A stretch of 64,000 nucleotides of DNA from Enteractinococcus helveticum (GCF_020742345.1 NZ_DYXC01000058.1:4927-68926); one strand, 5' to 3'; shown: positions 54,257-63,929, counted from the stretch's first letter. Translations and numbers: made by a program. The notes: a model not told the origin generated them from the sequence alone.

Positions 54257-55873
54257 ATGGAGCCTATGTTGCGACTAGAAACCCAAGAGGCCCCGGCTGA
54301 GCCGACCGAGGTGCCTTCACTGCCCAATATGGAAGAAGCTGTCCCGGAAGATGTACAGAACTCGGCATTAGAAAATATCGAATCGCTGGGCCCGATTTTT
54401 GGCGTTTCACTGAATATTGCCATCGGGATACTTGCCGGGCTCATACTCACCGCCGTGGTGGCGCTGATGGTGCGATTCTTCTTACGCACCCGCAAACGTT
54501 TTTTATCGCATCTGAAAATACTGCTGGTACCCTCCTTCACTGCCATGGCGTTCCTGGGAGCTCGTATCGGACTGGAACTGTCCGGCCGCGACATCGCCAT
54601 GTATACGCTGCTGGCATTTTTATTATTGATCGGCGCGGCATCTGGCTTCGCCTGGTTAGCGCTGCGCGTTGTGAATGTGGTCGAGTATCGTGTTGAAGTT
54701 CGCTACGACGAGGTCACCACCGAAGATCGTCGCGGACGGCGCATCAAGACCCAGATGCAGCTCATTAAGCGCGTCTTACACGCGATCATTATCGTGATAG
54801 CCATCGCGGCCATCTTGCTAGCGATTCCACAGGTTCGCGCTCTGGGTGCCGGTCTGTTGGCCTCGGCCGGTTTGATTTCGGTGGTCGCAGCACTGGCGGT
54901 CCAGACCACTTTGACCAACGTTTTTGCCGGTATGCAATTGGCCTTTACCGATGCGATTCGCGTGGGCGACGTCGTCGTAATGGACGATTACTACGGCACC
55001 ATCGAAGACATCACCATGTCCTATGTGGTCCTGAAAATTTGGGATGGACGGCGCATCATTTATCCGTCGTCGTACTTCACCACCACGCCGTTTGAGAATT
55101 ACACGCGCGTGGGGACCGAGATCTCTGCTGGGATCGACTTCCAAGTCGACTGGCGGGTACCGGTTGACGCGTTGCGTGCCCGGTTGCGCGCGCTGGTGGA
55201 GTCCTCGGATCTGTGGGATGGCCGTGACGCGAAGATTCAGGTGCTAGATATTGCCAATGATCGTGCGACCTTGCGCGTGGCCGTATCTGCTCGCAACGCC
55301 GGTGAGCTGTGGGATTTGCAGTGCCTGGTGCGCGAGGACTTTATCAAGTTCATCTCTGAGGAACATCCGCATGCGATGAATATCCTGCGTGTCCAACAGG
55401 CCCCGCCAGAACCCAGCACAGCGGTGCCTGCCGCTGAGGTAGCTGACCAGCATCCCGAACGTGAGCCTAGTGCACGCAAACGTGTCAAGGAGCCAGCAGC
55501 ACATCGCAGTAGCCGCTGGGATATGAACTCGGTACCAAGCGTTGACCATGATCGAGTGCAACGGTATAAGGCCGAACCGCCGGTTGAACTCGGTTCGATT
55601 CCGACGATCAAACGGCCAACGTCGCACGAGGATCTGGTCCCCACCGGACCGGATACCTCATCGGTGCCGCTGACCAAACCTTCCGAGGATGGGTCGATGT
55701 ACACCGGCTCAGTGTCGGCCATTGAGCGCAGTGCCGATATGGCAGGCCCCGGTGAAGAGGCCTACCGTAGCCGTGCACAGAACACCAGCGAACTCGATGC
55801 GGTAGACCAAGACCATCATGATGACGACGAACACCTTCCCGACGAAGAACGCCGTCGTCGTGCAGATGACTAA
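54257..55873 (+). CDS. Mechanosensitive ion channel, MscS family
   Basis: A 538-residue channel. Four hydrophobic segments (residues about 45-75, 95-115, 118-145, 175-200) lead to the pore-lining helix LGAGLLASAGLISVVAALAVQTTLTNVFAG and the beta domain (DAIRVGDVVVMDDYYGTIEDIT). After residue 370 a long acidic, disordered C-terminal tail follows. It should open under membrane tension on hypo-osmotic shock. ATG 54257 or 54266 could be the start; a longer frame from 54206 would overlap the hisD start. Confidence 0.9.
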   Translation: MEPMLRLETQEAPAEPTEVPSLPNMEEAVPEDVQNSALENIESLGPIFGVSLNIAIGILAGLILTAVVALMVRFFLRTRKRFLSHLKILLVPSFTAMAFLGARIGLELSGRDIAMYTLLAFLLLIGAASGFAWLALRVVNVVEYRVEVRYDEVTTEDRRGRRIKTQMQLIKRVLHAIIIVIAIAAILLAIPQVRALGAGLLASAGLISVVAALAVQTTLTNVFAGMQLAFTDAIRVGDVVVMDDYYGTIEDITMSYVVLKIWDGRRIIYPSSYFTTTPFENYTRVGTEISAGIDFQVDWRVPVDALRARLRALVESSDLWDGRDAKIQVLDIANDRATLRVAVSARNAGELWDLQCLVREDFIKFISEEHPHAMNILRVQQAPPEPSTAVPAAEVADQHPEREPSARKRVKEPAAHRSSRWDMNSVPSVDHDRVQRYKAEPPVELGSIPTIKRPTSHEDLVPTGPDTSSVPLTKPSEDGSMYTGSVSAIERSADMAGPGEEAYRSRAQNTSELDAVDQDHHDDDEHLPDEERRRRADD

Positions 55874-56395
55874 TTAGAATTCTTTGGCAAGGTGGTCGTT
55901 ATACAGCGTTTCCAGCTTTTCGGAAAACGGCACAAATACGACCTTTTCTATAGCAACCGCCGAGGCCATCGAACCTACGGTGTCAACCGCTACGGCTACG
56001 GCGTCATCGTGGGGCCACCCGTAGACCCCGGCGGAGATGGTAGGAAAGGCAACCGAGTTGGCGCCAAGTTCCTCCGCGACTTCCAGGCAGCGCCGGTAGC
56101 AGCTGACCAGCAGGTGACGACGATCCTTGGTTTTTGCATAGACCGGACCCACAGTGTGAATAACCCAGCGGGCGGGCAGTTTACCGGCCGTGGTGGCCAC
56201 GGCGTCACCGGTTGGCAGGCCATCGGGCAGCTCGGAGGCGCGCAGCGCTTTGGTTGCCTCGAGGATTTCGGGTCCGCCGGCACGGTGGATGGCGCCGTCT
56301 ACACCACCGCCACCCAATAATGTGGAGTTGGCCGCATTGACGATTGCATCAACCTCAACGGTTGTAATGTCTCCACGTTGAACAACCAGTTGCAT
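55874..56395 (-). CDS. Macro-domain protein (O-acetyl-ADP-ribose deacetylase type)
   Basis: A 173-residue single macro domain of the MacroD/YmdB class. The ADP-ribose site is clear: DITTVEVDAIVNAANSTLLGGGGVDGAIHRAGG and FPTISAGVYGWPHDDA, with the catalytic-class VDAIVNAAN and GGGGVDGAIH loops. It should remove ADP-ribose from proteins or hydrolyse O-acetyl-ADP-ribose. It is the last gene of a tight three-gene operon, starting 2 bp after the USP gene. Confidence 0.92.
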   Translation of the reverse strand: MQLVVQRGDITTVEVDAIVNAANSTLLGGGGVDGAIHRAGGPEILEATKALRASELPDGLPTGDAVATTAGKLPARWVIHTVGPVYAKTKDRRHLLVSCYRRCLEVAEELGANSVAFPTISAGVYGWPHDDAVAVAVDTVGSMASAVAIEKVVFVPFSEKLETLYNDHLAKEF

Positions 56396-56397
56396 AC

Positions 56398-56829
56398 CTA
56401 CCCCTTTTCGTTCTTGTCACGCTTTGTCACAGAGGTTTCGGGGACCTTCACCGATATGACGGCAACGGGCAATTCGCGCAGCAGTTCATCGGCAACGGAT
56501 CCCATCATGAATTTGGAAAACCCAGAACGCTTTGCCGCTCCGATAACCACCGCATAGGGGTTGAGCTCGGCGACGACGTCTTTAAACTCATCGGCGGTCG
56601 AACGGCCCCGAGAATATTTGCGTAATTCCGTAGGCACACTAAAGCGCGACAAGTAGTGTTCTAGCTGCTCGGTTTCAGCCTGAGTCAATTCTGATTCGGA
56701 GCGCCGCTCGGCACCCGGGCCAGCATTGACGACGACCACCTTCATGGAGAGTTTCTCGGCGAGGTCTAACCCGAAATTCAGGGCTGCTCGTGACGGTTCT
56801 GACTCGGTGTATCCGACAATAATGGTCAT
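56398..56829 (-). CDS. Universal stress protein (UspA family)
   Basis: A 143-residue UspA-fold protein: IIVGYTESEPSRAALNFGLDLAEKL at the N-terminus and VIGAAKRSGFSKFMMGSVADELLRELPVAVISV at the C-terminus. The ATP-binding G-2x-G-9x-G-(S/T) pattern is only partly kept (GAAKRSG.........GSVAD), so nucleotide binding is uncertain. It lies 3 bp after the MBL gene with AAGGAT as binding site. Confidence 0.88.
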   Translation of the reverse strand: MTIIVGYTESEPSRAALNFGLDLAEKLSMKVVVVNAGPGAERRSESELTQAETEQLEHYLSRFSVPTELRKYSRGRSTADEFKDVVAELNPYAVVIGAAKRSGFSKFMMGSVADELLRELPVAVISVKVPETSVTKRDKNEKG

Positions 56830-56832
56830 GTA

Positions 56833-57681
56833 TTAATCCTTGGAGGTGCGAAGTAAATAGTCCAGAGTTGCTGCCAGAGTCTTCATGGCCGGCCCGCGAA
56901 CCACATCGGGCAGATTAGGATATAAGCGCATCGACAGATCGTGGACGACCACCGATTCCCAGTCCACCGGCGTCAAAATGGGAGGCAGCCCGGTGATCAG
57001 CTCACGCACTTGCTCGACGCGTTCTAACCGGTGCTCACGATATTCTTGTGCGGTTCGCGCGACCGAAGCAAGGGTTGGACCATGGGCCGGCAGTACAGCA
57101 ACCTGACGCCCGGCACCTTCCAGCGCCGCCAAGGTGGCCAGCGACTCAAAGTATTCGGCAAGTGTGCCGTCAGGGTAGTCCAGCATTGTGGTGCCTTCGC
57201 CCAGGATCGTGTCCCCGGTCAGCACGGTGCCACCAGGATGCGGTGCGGCATTGTCCTCGGGAATAAAAAATGACATGGAATCTGAGGTATGACCCGGGGT
57301 GGCCACCGCCCGGATCCGGGTTCCACCACCGGTGAGGACTTCGCCATCAACCAGGGGCAGCGCATCTTGACACCATTGTTCATCGGCTGCCCGAACCGGA
57401 GCCGCAAAACGCTCAAGAAATGTTGGAAGGGCACCTGTGTGGTCCAGATGATGGTGGGTAATCAATATGGCATCAACTGCGCGATCGCCCAGCACTTTAC
57501 TGACCGCATCGGCGTGTTCTGCGGAGCCGATAGCGAAACCAGGGTCTACGATCACCGCCGTATCCGCCCCGGGCGCGGCGATGATATAGGTGTTGGTGCC
57601 GCTCAGCGTCATCCCGGAGGGATTGTCCTGGGTTATTCGGGTTGTGAATTGGCTACTAGCCACGGTACTGGATTGACTCAT
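56833..57681 (-). CDS. MBL-fold metallo-hydrolase (glyoxalase II/LACTB2-like)
   Basis: A 282-residue metallo-beta-lactamase-fold protein. The metal motif is ITHHHLDHTGALPTFLERF, with further ligands in VATPGHTSDSMSF and VLTGDTILGEG. The N-terminal NPSGMTLSGTNTYII is common to LACTB2-like hydrolases, which act on thioesters or RNA; the substrate here is not known. ATG 57681 is only 12 bp from the divergent GST-like start. It heads the MBL-USP-macro operon. Confidence 0.88.
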   Translation of the reverse strand: MSQSSTVASSQFTTRITQDNPSGMTLSGTNTYIIAAPGADTAVIVDPGFAIGSAEHADAVSKVLGDRAVDAILITHHHLDHTGALPTFLERFAAPVRAADEQWCQDALPLVDGEVLTGGGTRIRAVATPGHTSDSMSFFIPEDNAAPHPGGTVLTGDTILGEGTTMLDYPDGTLAEYFESLATLAALEGAGRQVAVLPAHGPTLASVARTAQEYREHRLERVEQVRELITGLPPILTPVDWESVVVHDLSMRLYPNLPDVVRGPAMKTLAATLDYLLRTSKD

Positions 57682-57693
57682 ATATTGAAGTCT

Positions 57694-58803
57694 ATGGACT
57701 CTTCGACCAATTCTGGATACTCCACACCCGGCAAACCCTTTACTCGCGATACAAACTACATCAATGACCGCATTGTTGCCGACCCTGAAGCCCATCGGGT
57801 CGCCGACCATTATGAATACAACACCATCGGAACACTCACCACCGGCCTGACTCAAGGTGCTGAAGCCTGGCCGGTCGAAGCCGGCCGCTACCATCTGGTT
57901 GCTGCCCGCGCATGTCCGTGGGCCAACCGCACCATCATTGTTCGCCGACTGCTGGGATTAGAAGACGCTATTTCCCTGGGCACCCCGGGCCCCACCCACG
58001 ATGCCAACTCCTGGACTTTTGATCTGGATCCCAACGGCGTCGATCCGGTGCTGGGAACTCAACGACTGCAACAGAACTACTTCACCCGCTTCCCGGAGTA
58101 TCCCCGCGGCATCACCGTACCGGCCATGGTAGATATTCCAACCGGCGGTGTGGTCACCAATGATTACCCGCAGATCACCCTGGACTTTTCCACCGAATGG
58201 ACCGCATTCCACCGCGACGGCGCACCGAATCTGCTACCCGAAGAGCATCTCGATGAGATGTTCGACGTCATCAAACGCATATTCACCGAGGTGAATAATG
58301 GTGTCTACCGCGCCGGATTTGCCGGCTCACAAGAAGCCTACGACGACGCTTTTGATCGACTGTTTACCGCACTGGACTGGCTCGAAGAACGTTTGACCAC
58401 CCGACGTTATCTGATGGGCGAGCACATCACTGAAGCCGATGTTCGCTTATTCACCACGCTGGTGCGTTTTGATCCCGCTTATCATGGTCACTTCAAATGC
58501 AACCGTCATAAACTCATCGAATTCCCGGCACTGTGGGCCTACGCACGTGATTTGTTCCAAACCCCTGGCTTTGGCGACACCGTGGACTTCCAACAGATCA
58601 AAGACCATTACTACATTGTCCACCGTGACATCAACCCCACTGGCATTGTGCCCAAGGGTCCGGTACTGACCCAGTGGCTGAGCCGCCACGGCCGCGAAGA
58701 CCTGGGTGGCTCGCCGTTTGGTGACGGCAGCGCCCCGGGTCCGGTGCGCGAGGGTGAAGGTGTGGATCCGGCACACAACCCGCTCTACGCCGGTAGGGGT
58801 TAG
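57694..58803 (+). CDS. Glutathionyl-hydroquinone-reductase-like protein (omega-type GST, ECM4/YqjG)
   Basis: A 369-residue protein. An N-terminal PFTRDTNYI element and the thioredoxin-fold motif AARACPWANRTIIVRRLLGL carry the catalytic Cys-Pro-Trp of the Xi/omega GST group. The helical C-terminal domain has the expected LTTRRYLMGEHITEADVRLFTTLVRFDPAYHGHFKCN. In actinobacteria the thiol partner is probably mycothiol rather than glutathione. The upstream frame from 57289 is a shadow; ATG 57694 is used. Confidence 0.88.
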   Translation: MDSSTNSGYSTPGKPFTRDTNYINDRIVADPEAHRVADHYEYNTIGTLTTGLTQGAEAWPVEAGRYHLVAARACPWANRTIIVRRLLGLEDAISLGTPGPTHDANSWTFDLDPNGVDPVLGTQRLQQNYFTRFPEYPRGITVPAMVDIPTGGVVTNDYPQITLDFSTEWTAFHRDGAPNLLPEEHLDEMFDVIKRIFTEVNNGVYRAGFAGSQEAYDDAFDRLFTALDWLEERLTTRRYLMGEHITEADVRLFTTLVRFDPAYHGHFKCNRHKLIEFPALWAYARDLFQTPGFGDTVDFQQIKDHYYIVHRDINPTGIVPKGPVLTQWLSRHGREDLGGSPFGDGSAPGPVREGEGVDPAHNPLYAGRG

Positions 58804-58913
58804 AACCGATCGTGGAGCCGTCATGTTCGGCCGTGAGTCAACAGCCCTTGTTGCTCCAGAGTGCAATAGATCTGCGACTGATCGGCGTGCCAGATGCCAG
58901 GCCAAGGTTTTTC

Positions 58914-59654
58914 TTAGGCCTCGGTTCGGGGGCGAATCCAGACCTCGGTGATTTGGGTATCCGAGGGTGCTTCGATCACGTGCCGAACGGTTCGGGCCAC
59001 CGTTGAGGGCTTGATGAGCGTCTCGGGCAGGATCAGCGGATAATCGTCGTCCCAAGCAATCATCGGGGTATCCACATAACCCGGCGCGATCGTGGCTACT
59101 CGCATCCGATCGGCCTCGGTGCGCAGGCGAACCCCATCGGCCAGTGCCTGCAGCGCATGCTTTGACGCCGCATAGACGACGTTATTTGGCGACGTCGTCC
59201 GCGAGGCGCCCGACCCCAAGAACACCACGGTTCCGGTGGATTCCTGCAGCTGGGGCAACAGTGTGCGGGTCAGTTCGGATGGCACGGTGACATTGAGATG
59301 CATGACTTCAGACCAGATGGCCGCAGTGGCGTGGTCGAAGGCTACCCGAGGTGCAATAGCAGCGACATTGAGCAGGGCGTCGACACGCGGTAACAGCCCG
59401 AAGGTGGTATCAAACTCTTCGGTGTTGACCAGATCACACTGTACCGGATAAATTTCCTCACCCAACCGCGACAGGGTCAATAATCGGGCCTCGTCACGTC
59501 CCTGCGCCACAATCGCATAGTCGCCAACGAGTTCTTCCACGATTGCCCGGCCAATACCGCCGGTGGCCCCCGTGACCACCACAACCGGTTTATTGGACAC
59601 GGTCAGCGCCTTGAGATGATCGACGATCTTGAGCTGTTGTTGAGCAGTATTCAT
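58914..59654 (-). CDS. SDR family oxidoreductase
   Basis: A 246-residue SDR. TGATGGIG is near residue 28; NVAA replaces NNAG; the YAASKHALQALADGVR active-site helix and IAPGYVDTP follow. The substrate is not known. It begins with AGGAACACG before the ATG and follows the asparaginase gene by 8 bp. Confidence 0.87.
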   Translation of the reverse strand: MNTAQQQLKIVDHLKALTVSNKPVVVVTGATGGIGRAIVEELVGDYAIVAQGRDEARLLTLSRLGEEIYPVQCDLVNTEEFDTTFGLLPRVDALLNVAAIAPRVAFDHATAAIWSEVMHLNVTVPSELTRTLLPQLQESTGTVVFLGSGASRTTSPNNVVYAASKHALQALADGVRLRTEADRMRVATIAPGYVDTPMIAWDDDYPLILPETLIKPSTVARTVRHVIEAPSDTQITEVWIRPRTEA

Positions 59655-59662
59655 CGTGTTCC

Positions 59663-60631
59663 TTAGCGAGTTTGATTAGCGAACTGAGCGCGCAGTGCTT
59701 CATCCGGCAGGGCTTGAGCCACTAATACGCCCAGCAGAATGCGCGCCTGATACGTGTTGAGTTGATGAGCACTCATCGCCCCTGCACCCAATAATGTAAC
59801 CGCTCCACCATTGCCATAGATGGGTGCCACCGGGCCACTGGGCACCCGGGTGGACAATACGACCGGGATCCCGGCATCCACTGCGGTTTTCACGGCCTGG
59901 GTGAATGCAGGTGGGGCATTGCCAGCGCCGACACCCTGCAGCACCACCCCGTCGACGCCGTGTTCCAGGGCCGCATAAAATAAGGTCGCATCCGTGGACG
60001 GCGCAGCGTCAATAACAGGGATGTTGAGATCGGCAAAACGATCGGTGGGCTCATCGAGCGCCGGGTAGGTTACCGGGGAAGCGAGGCGGGTAACCTGGTG
60101 GTGATAAAACTCCGCGATCAGCGTGCCGCCCCAAAAGGTCGAGGTGGCCAGCGTGTGGTGTTTGCGGGTGCCCCGGGCAGCATGAAATTGCGAGTTAAAA
60201 CCCACGACGACGCCGGCGCCACGCAGTTCAGCAGATCCCGCAGCCAGGATGGCCTGTCGCAGATTTTCTGGGCCGTCGGTATTTGGTAGATCGGCGGCGT
60301 ATTGGGCACCGGTGAGCACAACCGGTTTTTCAGAGTCGTGCAGCAGGGATAAAAAGAACCCGGTTTCTTCCATGGTGTCGGTGCCGTGGGTAATGACTAC
60401 CCCGTCGATATTCGGGTCCTGGGTCGCTTGTGCGACGGCGGCACGGACTTTCAACAGATCAGCAAACGTGAGATGGAAGGAGTTGATATGTAACACGTCT
60501 TCGGTGGTGACCGTGGTGTCCAGGCCAGTGGTATCTAACACCTCGTCGGCTGAGTCCGCGACCACTGAACCACCGACGTCAGCCCGGGACGCGATCGTAC
60601 CGCCGGTACCTATGACATGCACATTGCTCAT
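59663..60631 (-). CDS. L-asparaginase (type I/II family)
   Basis: A 322-residue asparaginase. The first nucleophile motif VIGTGGTIAS (Thr) is at residues about 5-14, and the second catalytic motif VVITHGTDTMEETGFFL near residue 78. It hydrolyses asparagine to aspartate and ammonia, a possible supply for the aspartase encoded elsewhere in the window. No signal peptide is seen, so it is cytoplasmic. It lies 23 bp after ychJ. Confidence 0.9.
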   Translation of the reverse strand: MSNVHVIGTGGTIASRADVGGSVVADSADEVLDTTGLDTTVTTEDVLHINSFHLTFADLLKVRAAVAQATQDPNIDGVVITHGTDTMEETGFFLSLLHDSEKPVVLTGAQYAADLPNTDGPENLRQAILAAGSAELRGAGVVVGFNSQFHAARGTRKHHTLATSTFWGGTLIAEFYHHQVTRLASPVTYPALDEPTDRFADLNIPVIDAAPSTDATLFYAALEHGVDGVVLQGVGAGNAPPAFTQAVKTAVDAGIPVVLSTRVPSGPVAPIYGNGGAVTLLGAGAMSAHQLNTYQARILLGVLVAQALPDEALRAQFANQTR

Positions 60632-60654
60632 GAAGCTATTGTAAAGGTGCCCGG

Positions 60655-61050
60655 TTAGAAAAGCTCTCCGTCCACATAGACCCAGCGGCCAGCTTCGCGG
60701 GCAAACCGGGAACGTTCGTGCAAGAAATCTCGGGTGCCCTGGGCAGAACGGAAGTGTGCGACGAACTCGACCTCACCGGTTTGATCGGTTGGGCCGCCAG
60801 CAACTGTGTCCCGGATGCGCAGCCGCCGCCAGTCGATGCCTGTTGGCGCCGACGGATCCTCCGGACGCGTGGCTGAATGCCAACTGGCCGCCAGATAGGC
60901 GTCATCTCCCACAACAAAAGCCGTATACCGCGAGCGCATCAATGCCTCGGCTGTTTCCGGGGCTGCTGCACCTGTGAGCAAAGGTTGACAACAGTGTTGG
61001 AATAATCTTTCGGTGCCACACGGGCACGGGTCATCCTGGGATATGGTCAT
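60655..61050 (-). CDS. YchJ-family protein (UPF0225, SEC-C-like zinc motif)
   Basis: A 131-residue protein with the N-terminal Cys motif CPCGTERLFQHCC and the conserved LMRSRYTAFV, ASWHSATRP and GEVEFVAHF...LHERSRF segments of YchJ. The molecular function is not established. It heads a likely ychJ-asparaginase-SDR operon. Confidence 0.9.
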   Translation of the reverse strand: MTISQDDPCPCGTERLFQHCCQPLLTGAAAPETAEALMRSRYTAFVVGDDAYLAASWHSATRPEDPSAPTGIDWRRLRIRDTVAGGPTDQTGEVEFVAHFRSAQGTRDFLHERSRFAREAGRWVYVDGELF

Positions 61051-61130
61051 TGCTGCCTTTCACTGTCGCGTAGTGCCCTGGTGGGGGCTATCGCAGCTAC
61101 CATAGTCGTTGCTAGCAGCCATTGCAGGCA

Positions 61131-62774
61131 TTACTCGCGCAGGTACGGATAACGCCAATCTAAAGCAGGGGAGTAGTTTTCGCGAATAAACCGGCCACTG
61201 ATCCACCGCTGCAGCGCCAAGCGGGAACCCGTTTTATCGTTGGTGCCGGATGCGCGTGCCCCACCAAAGGACACCTGTCCCATGAGCGCTCCGGTGGGCT
61301 TATCGTTGATGTACGTCATGCCCGCTGCATAGCGCAACCGGTCTAATGCTTGGGCGATGGCCAGTTGGTCGCGGGCAAAGATTGCTAGCGTCAGCGCATA
61401 ATCCGTTGCGGAATCCACCAACTCTAAGGTCTGGGCCCACTCGTCGTCGTCATATACGTAGACGGTGAGTAGTGGACCGAAAAACTCGTCGCGCAGGCTA
61501 GTGGCATGCGGGTCCGTGGTTTGGAGGATTGTGGGGCGCACAAACCAACCGGTGGTATCGTCGACGCTTCCGCCAGCCAACACCTGGTGGGTGTCGGAGG
61601 CTTGGGCTTCTTCGATGACACGTTGCAGTCGTTGCAGGGCGGCCTGATCAATGACCGCACCCAGAAATGTTTCGTGGCGGGCCACGTCCCCAACGGTCAA
61701 TGACTCGGTGATGGTTACCAGTTCGTCCTTGAGCTGCTCCCACAGTGTTCTGGGCAGATAGGCTCTGGATGCGGCGGAACATTTTTGTCCTTGATACTCA
61801 AAGGCACCACGAATCAGTGCTACGCGCACGGCAGTGGCATCGGCAGAGGGGTGGACGACGACGGCGTTCTTGCCGCCGGTTTCTCCGACCAGCCGTGGGA
61901 AGGCACGCTGAGCGTGGATAGCATTGCCCGCCTTTTGCCACAGGTCTCGAAACACCCGGGCAGATCCGGTAAATGACAGCCCGGCGAAATCCCGGTGGGC
62001 CATGGCGACATCGGACACCAACTGGCCTGAGCCGTGGACAAGGTTAATGACCCCCGGCGGCAGGCCGGCTTCTTCGAGCAAGTCTATGAGCACCGCGTTG
62101 CTATAGGCCGATTTTTCTGATGGTTTCCACACCACCACATTGCCCATCAGTGCCGCCGTGGTGGGAAGGTTGGAAGCTATGGCGGTGAAGTTGAACGGCG
62201 TCATGGCCAGAACGAATCCCTCCAGGGGGCGCTGATCCACATAGCTGGTCTCGCCCTGCAGCGCCTGGGGCTGGTCGGTATAGATCCGCTGTGCGTTATA
62301 GGCGTTGTATCGGAAAAAATCTGCGGTCTCACACGACGCATCAATTTCGGCCTGGTGAAAGGTTTTCGACTGGCCCAGCATTGTGGTGGAGACTAACTCG
62401 GTGCGATATTTTCCAGCGGCCAGGTCTGCTGCACGTAAGAATATTGCAGCCCGATCCCACCACGGGGTGGCCGCCCACCGCTCCCGCACTGCTAGGGCAG
62501 CCTCAATGGCATCCGTGACAAGAGCCTGGGTTGCGGTTGATAATTGTGCGATGACTCGTTGGTGATCATGCGGTGGCACCACCGGGGTGGTGATGTCGCT
62601 CATCACCCGTTGCCCGGCGATGACATGCGGCAGTTGCCATACTTGCTCGGACAGTTCAGCAATCCGTGCTGTGACCGCTTTGGCTTCGGCCGAACCCGGT
62701 GCATAGTCTAAGGGTGGTTCATTGACGGGCTTGGGGACCCGGAAGTTTCCGGTCATGCTGACACGAGGCCACAT
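61131..62774 (-). CDS. pruA: L-glutamate gamma-semialdehyde dehydrogenase (P5C dehydrogenase)
   Basis: A 547-residue aldehyde dehydrogenase that oxidises glutamate semialdehyde to glutamate, the second step of proline catabolism. Present are the NAD-binding FTGSARVF, the Glu in LVGETGGKNAVVVH and the catalytic Cys in YQGQKCSAASRAYLP, the P5CDH-type signature. ATG 62774 has AAAGGAG six bases upstream. It follows the proline dehydrogenase gene by 42 bp. Confidence 0.93.
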   Translation of the reverse strand: MWPRVSMTGNFRVPKPVNEPPLDYAPGSAEAKAVTARIAELSEQVWQLPHVIAGQRVMSDITTPVVPPHDHQRVIAQLSTATQALVTDAIEAALAVRERWAATPWWDRAAIFLRAADLAAGKYRTELVSTTMLGQSKTFHQAEIDASCETADFFRYNAYNAQRIYTDQPQALQGETSYVDQRPLEGFVLAMTPFNFTAIASNLPTTAALMGNVVVWKPSEKSAYSNAVLIDLLEEAGLPPGVINLVHGSGQLVSDVAMAHRDFAGLSFTGSARVFRDLWQKAGNAIHAQRAFPRLVGETGGKNAVVVHPSADATAVRVALIRGAFEYQGQKCSAASRAYLPRTLWEQLKDELVTITESLTVGDVARHETFLGAVIDQAALQRLQRVIEEAQASDTHQVLAGGSVDDTTGWFVRPTILQTTDPHATSLRDEFFGPLLTVYVYDDDEWAQTLELVDSATDYALTLAIFARDQLAIAQALDRLRYAAGMTYINDKPTGALMGQVSFGGARASGTNDKTGSRLALQRWISGRFIRENYSPALDWRYPYLRE

Positions 62775-62816
62775 AGCCTGCTCCTTTCGGCCGCCTGGGT
62801 GACACCACGCAGCCAG

Positions 62817-63728
62817 TTATTTGCCAATCGCCGAGCGCAAGAAGAGCATAAGATTTGCCGGACGTTCTGCCATCCGCCGCATCAGATACGGGTACCACTG
62901 GGTCCCATAGGGTAGATACACTCGAACTCGGTAGCCCTGCTGGGCGAGTTCGCGTTGTCGGTCATGTCGGATGCCGTAGAGCATTTGAAATTCAAAATCC
63001 GACGGCGCAATGTTCAATTCTTTGGCCAGATAGATCACGTAGCTGATACAGCTTTCATCGTGGGTACCAAATGCTGGATCTGGAAGATGCTGCAGCGCCC
63101 AGGCAGACAGGTACTTATACTGGTTGGTTACTTCGGCGGCGTCCTGGAATGCTAACGTCACTGGTTCATCAAATGCGCCTTTGACCAACCGGATACAGGG
63201 TTGTACGTCGTGGAAGGACGCCAAATCGGCCAACGTGGAGCGCAAATAGGACTGAAATGCCTGACGCAACCGCGGAAACCGTGGCAAAAATTGCCGAAAA
63301 ATCTCTAAGGTGGGTCGGCCTGCACTGCTGTGTTCCATATCCAATTCGACGCCGATATTGTATTCAGCTGCGGTATGTAGGAGGTCCTCGAGATGCTGTG
63401 CACACTGCTGTGGATCAAGTAGCACGCCCAGTTGCGAAAGTTTCACTGAAATGGTCGCCCCGGGGGATACCTCGGCCAAATGCTCCATCGCTGTGCGATA
63501 TTCACGGATCGCATCTGGCACCTGAGAAAGCTCTTCAACGGACTCGCCCAAAAAATCCAGGCTGACATTAATGCCGTCAGTTTTGAGCGCTGCTGCAATC
63601 TTCCAAGCATCTTGCACCGTATAGCCGGCCACATACCGGTGCACCACCGGGCGGGTGAAACGATTGCGCGTGGTGAAGGATTCAAGCTGTTTGCTGTGTG
63701 CAGCCTTGAGTAATAACCGATTCGGCAT
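62817..63728 (-). CDS. Proline dehydrogenase
   Basis: A 303-residue FAD-dependent proline dehydrogenase (monofunctional type) that converts proline to pyrroline-5-carboxylate. The barrel motifs SVKLSQLG, ELDMEHS, IRLVKGAF and the C-terminal YLPYGTQWYPYLMRRMAERPAN are diagnostic. AGGAGG lies 4 bases before ATG 63728, so the longer frame to 63803 is rejected. It is the first gene of the proline operon. Confidence 0.92.
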   Translation of the reverse strand: MPNRLLLKAAHSKQLESFTTRNRFTRPVVHRYVAGYTVQDAWKIAAALKTDGINVSLDFLGESVEELSQVPDAIREYRTAMEHLAEVSPGATISVKLSQLGVLLDPQQCAQHLEDLLHTAAEYNIGVELDMEHSSAGRPTLEIFRQFLPRFPRLRQAFQSYLRSTLADLASFHDVQPCIRLVKGAFDEPVTLAFQDAAEVTNQYKYLSAWALQHLPDPAFGTHDESCISYVIYLAKELNIAPSDFEFQMLYGIRHDRQRELAQQGYRVRVYLPYGTQWYPYLMRRMAERPANLMLFLRSAIGK

Positions 63729-63913
63729 GCCGCCTCCTGGTCTCACTTGCGACAAGAGCGTAAACCCACTTCGAAACCGAAAAATTTGAGTGATTTGTTT
63801 CACAACTCTTGATGTAGTTTCACGCTAGCCCAGGTGCCAGTTCACGGCAAGGGAGACCAGGGGATTGGACCCTATTGCATAGACCGATAACGAAAGCTAG
63901 GCTGTCGCTACAT

Positions 63914-63929
63914 TGTGGCTTTCGTCACA
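63914..63929. promoter_or_regulatory. Candidate CRP/GlxR-type operator
   Basis: The 16-bp TGTGGCTTTCGTCACA matches the CRP/GlxR consensus TGTGA-N6-TCACA with one mismatch in the left half, and lies within a longer ATTGTG-N8-CACAAT repeat. A TATGTT -10-like box follows at 63931. It sits between the divergent proline operon and the gene starting at 63979. Confidence 0.5.

Noticed and set aside
54208..54600. N-terminal extension of hisD
   Set aside because: The extra 131 codons run antisense to mscS and do not resemble any HisD N-terminus.
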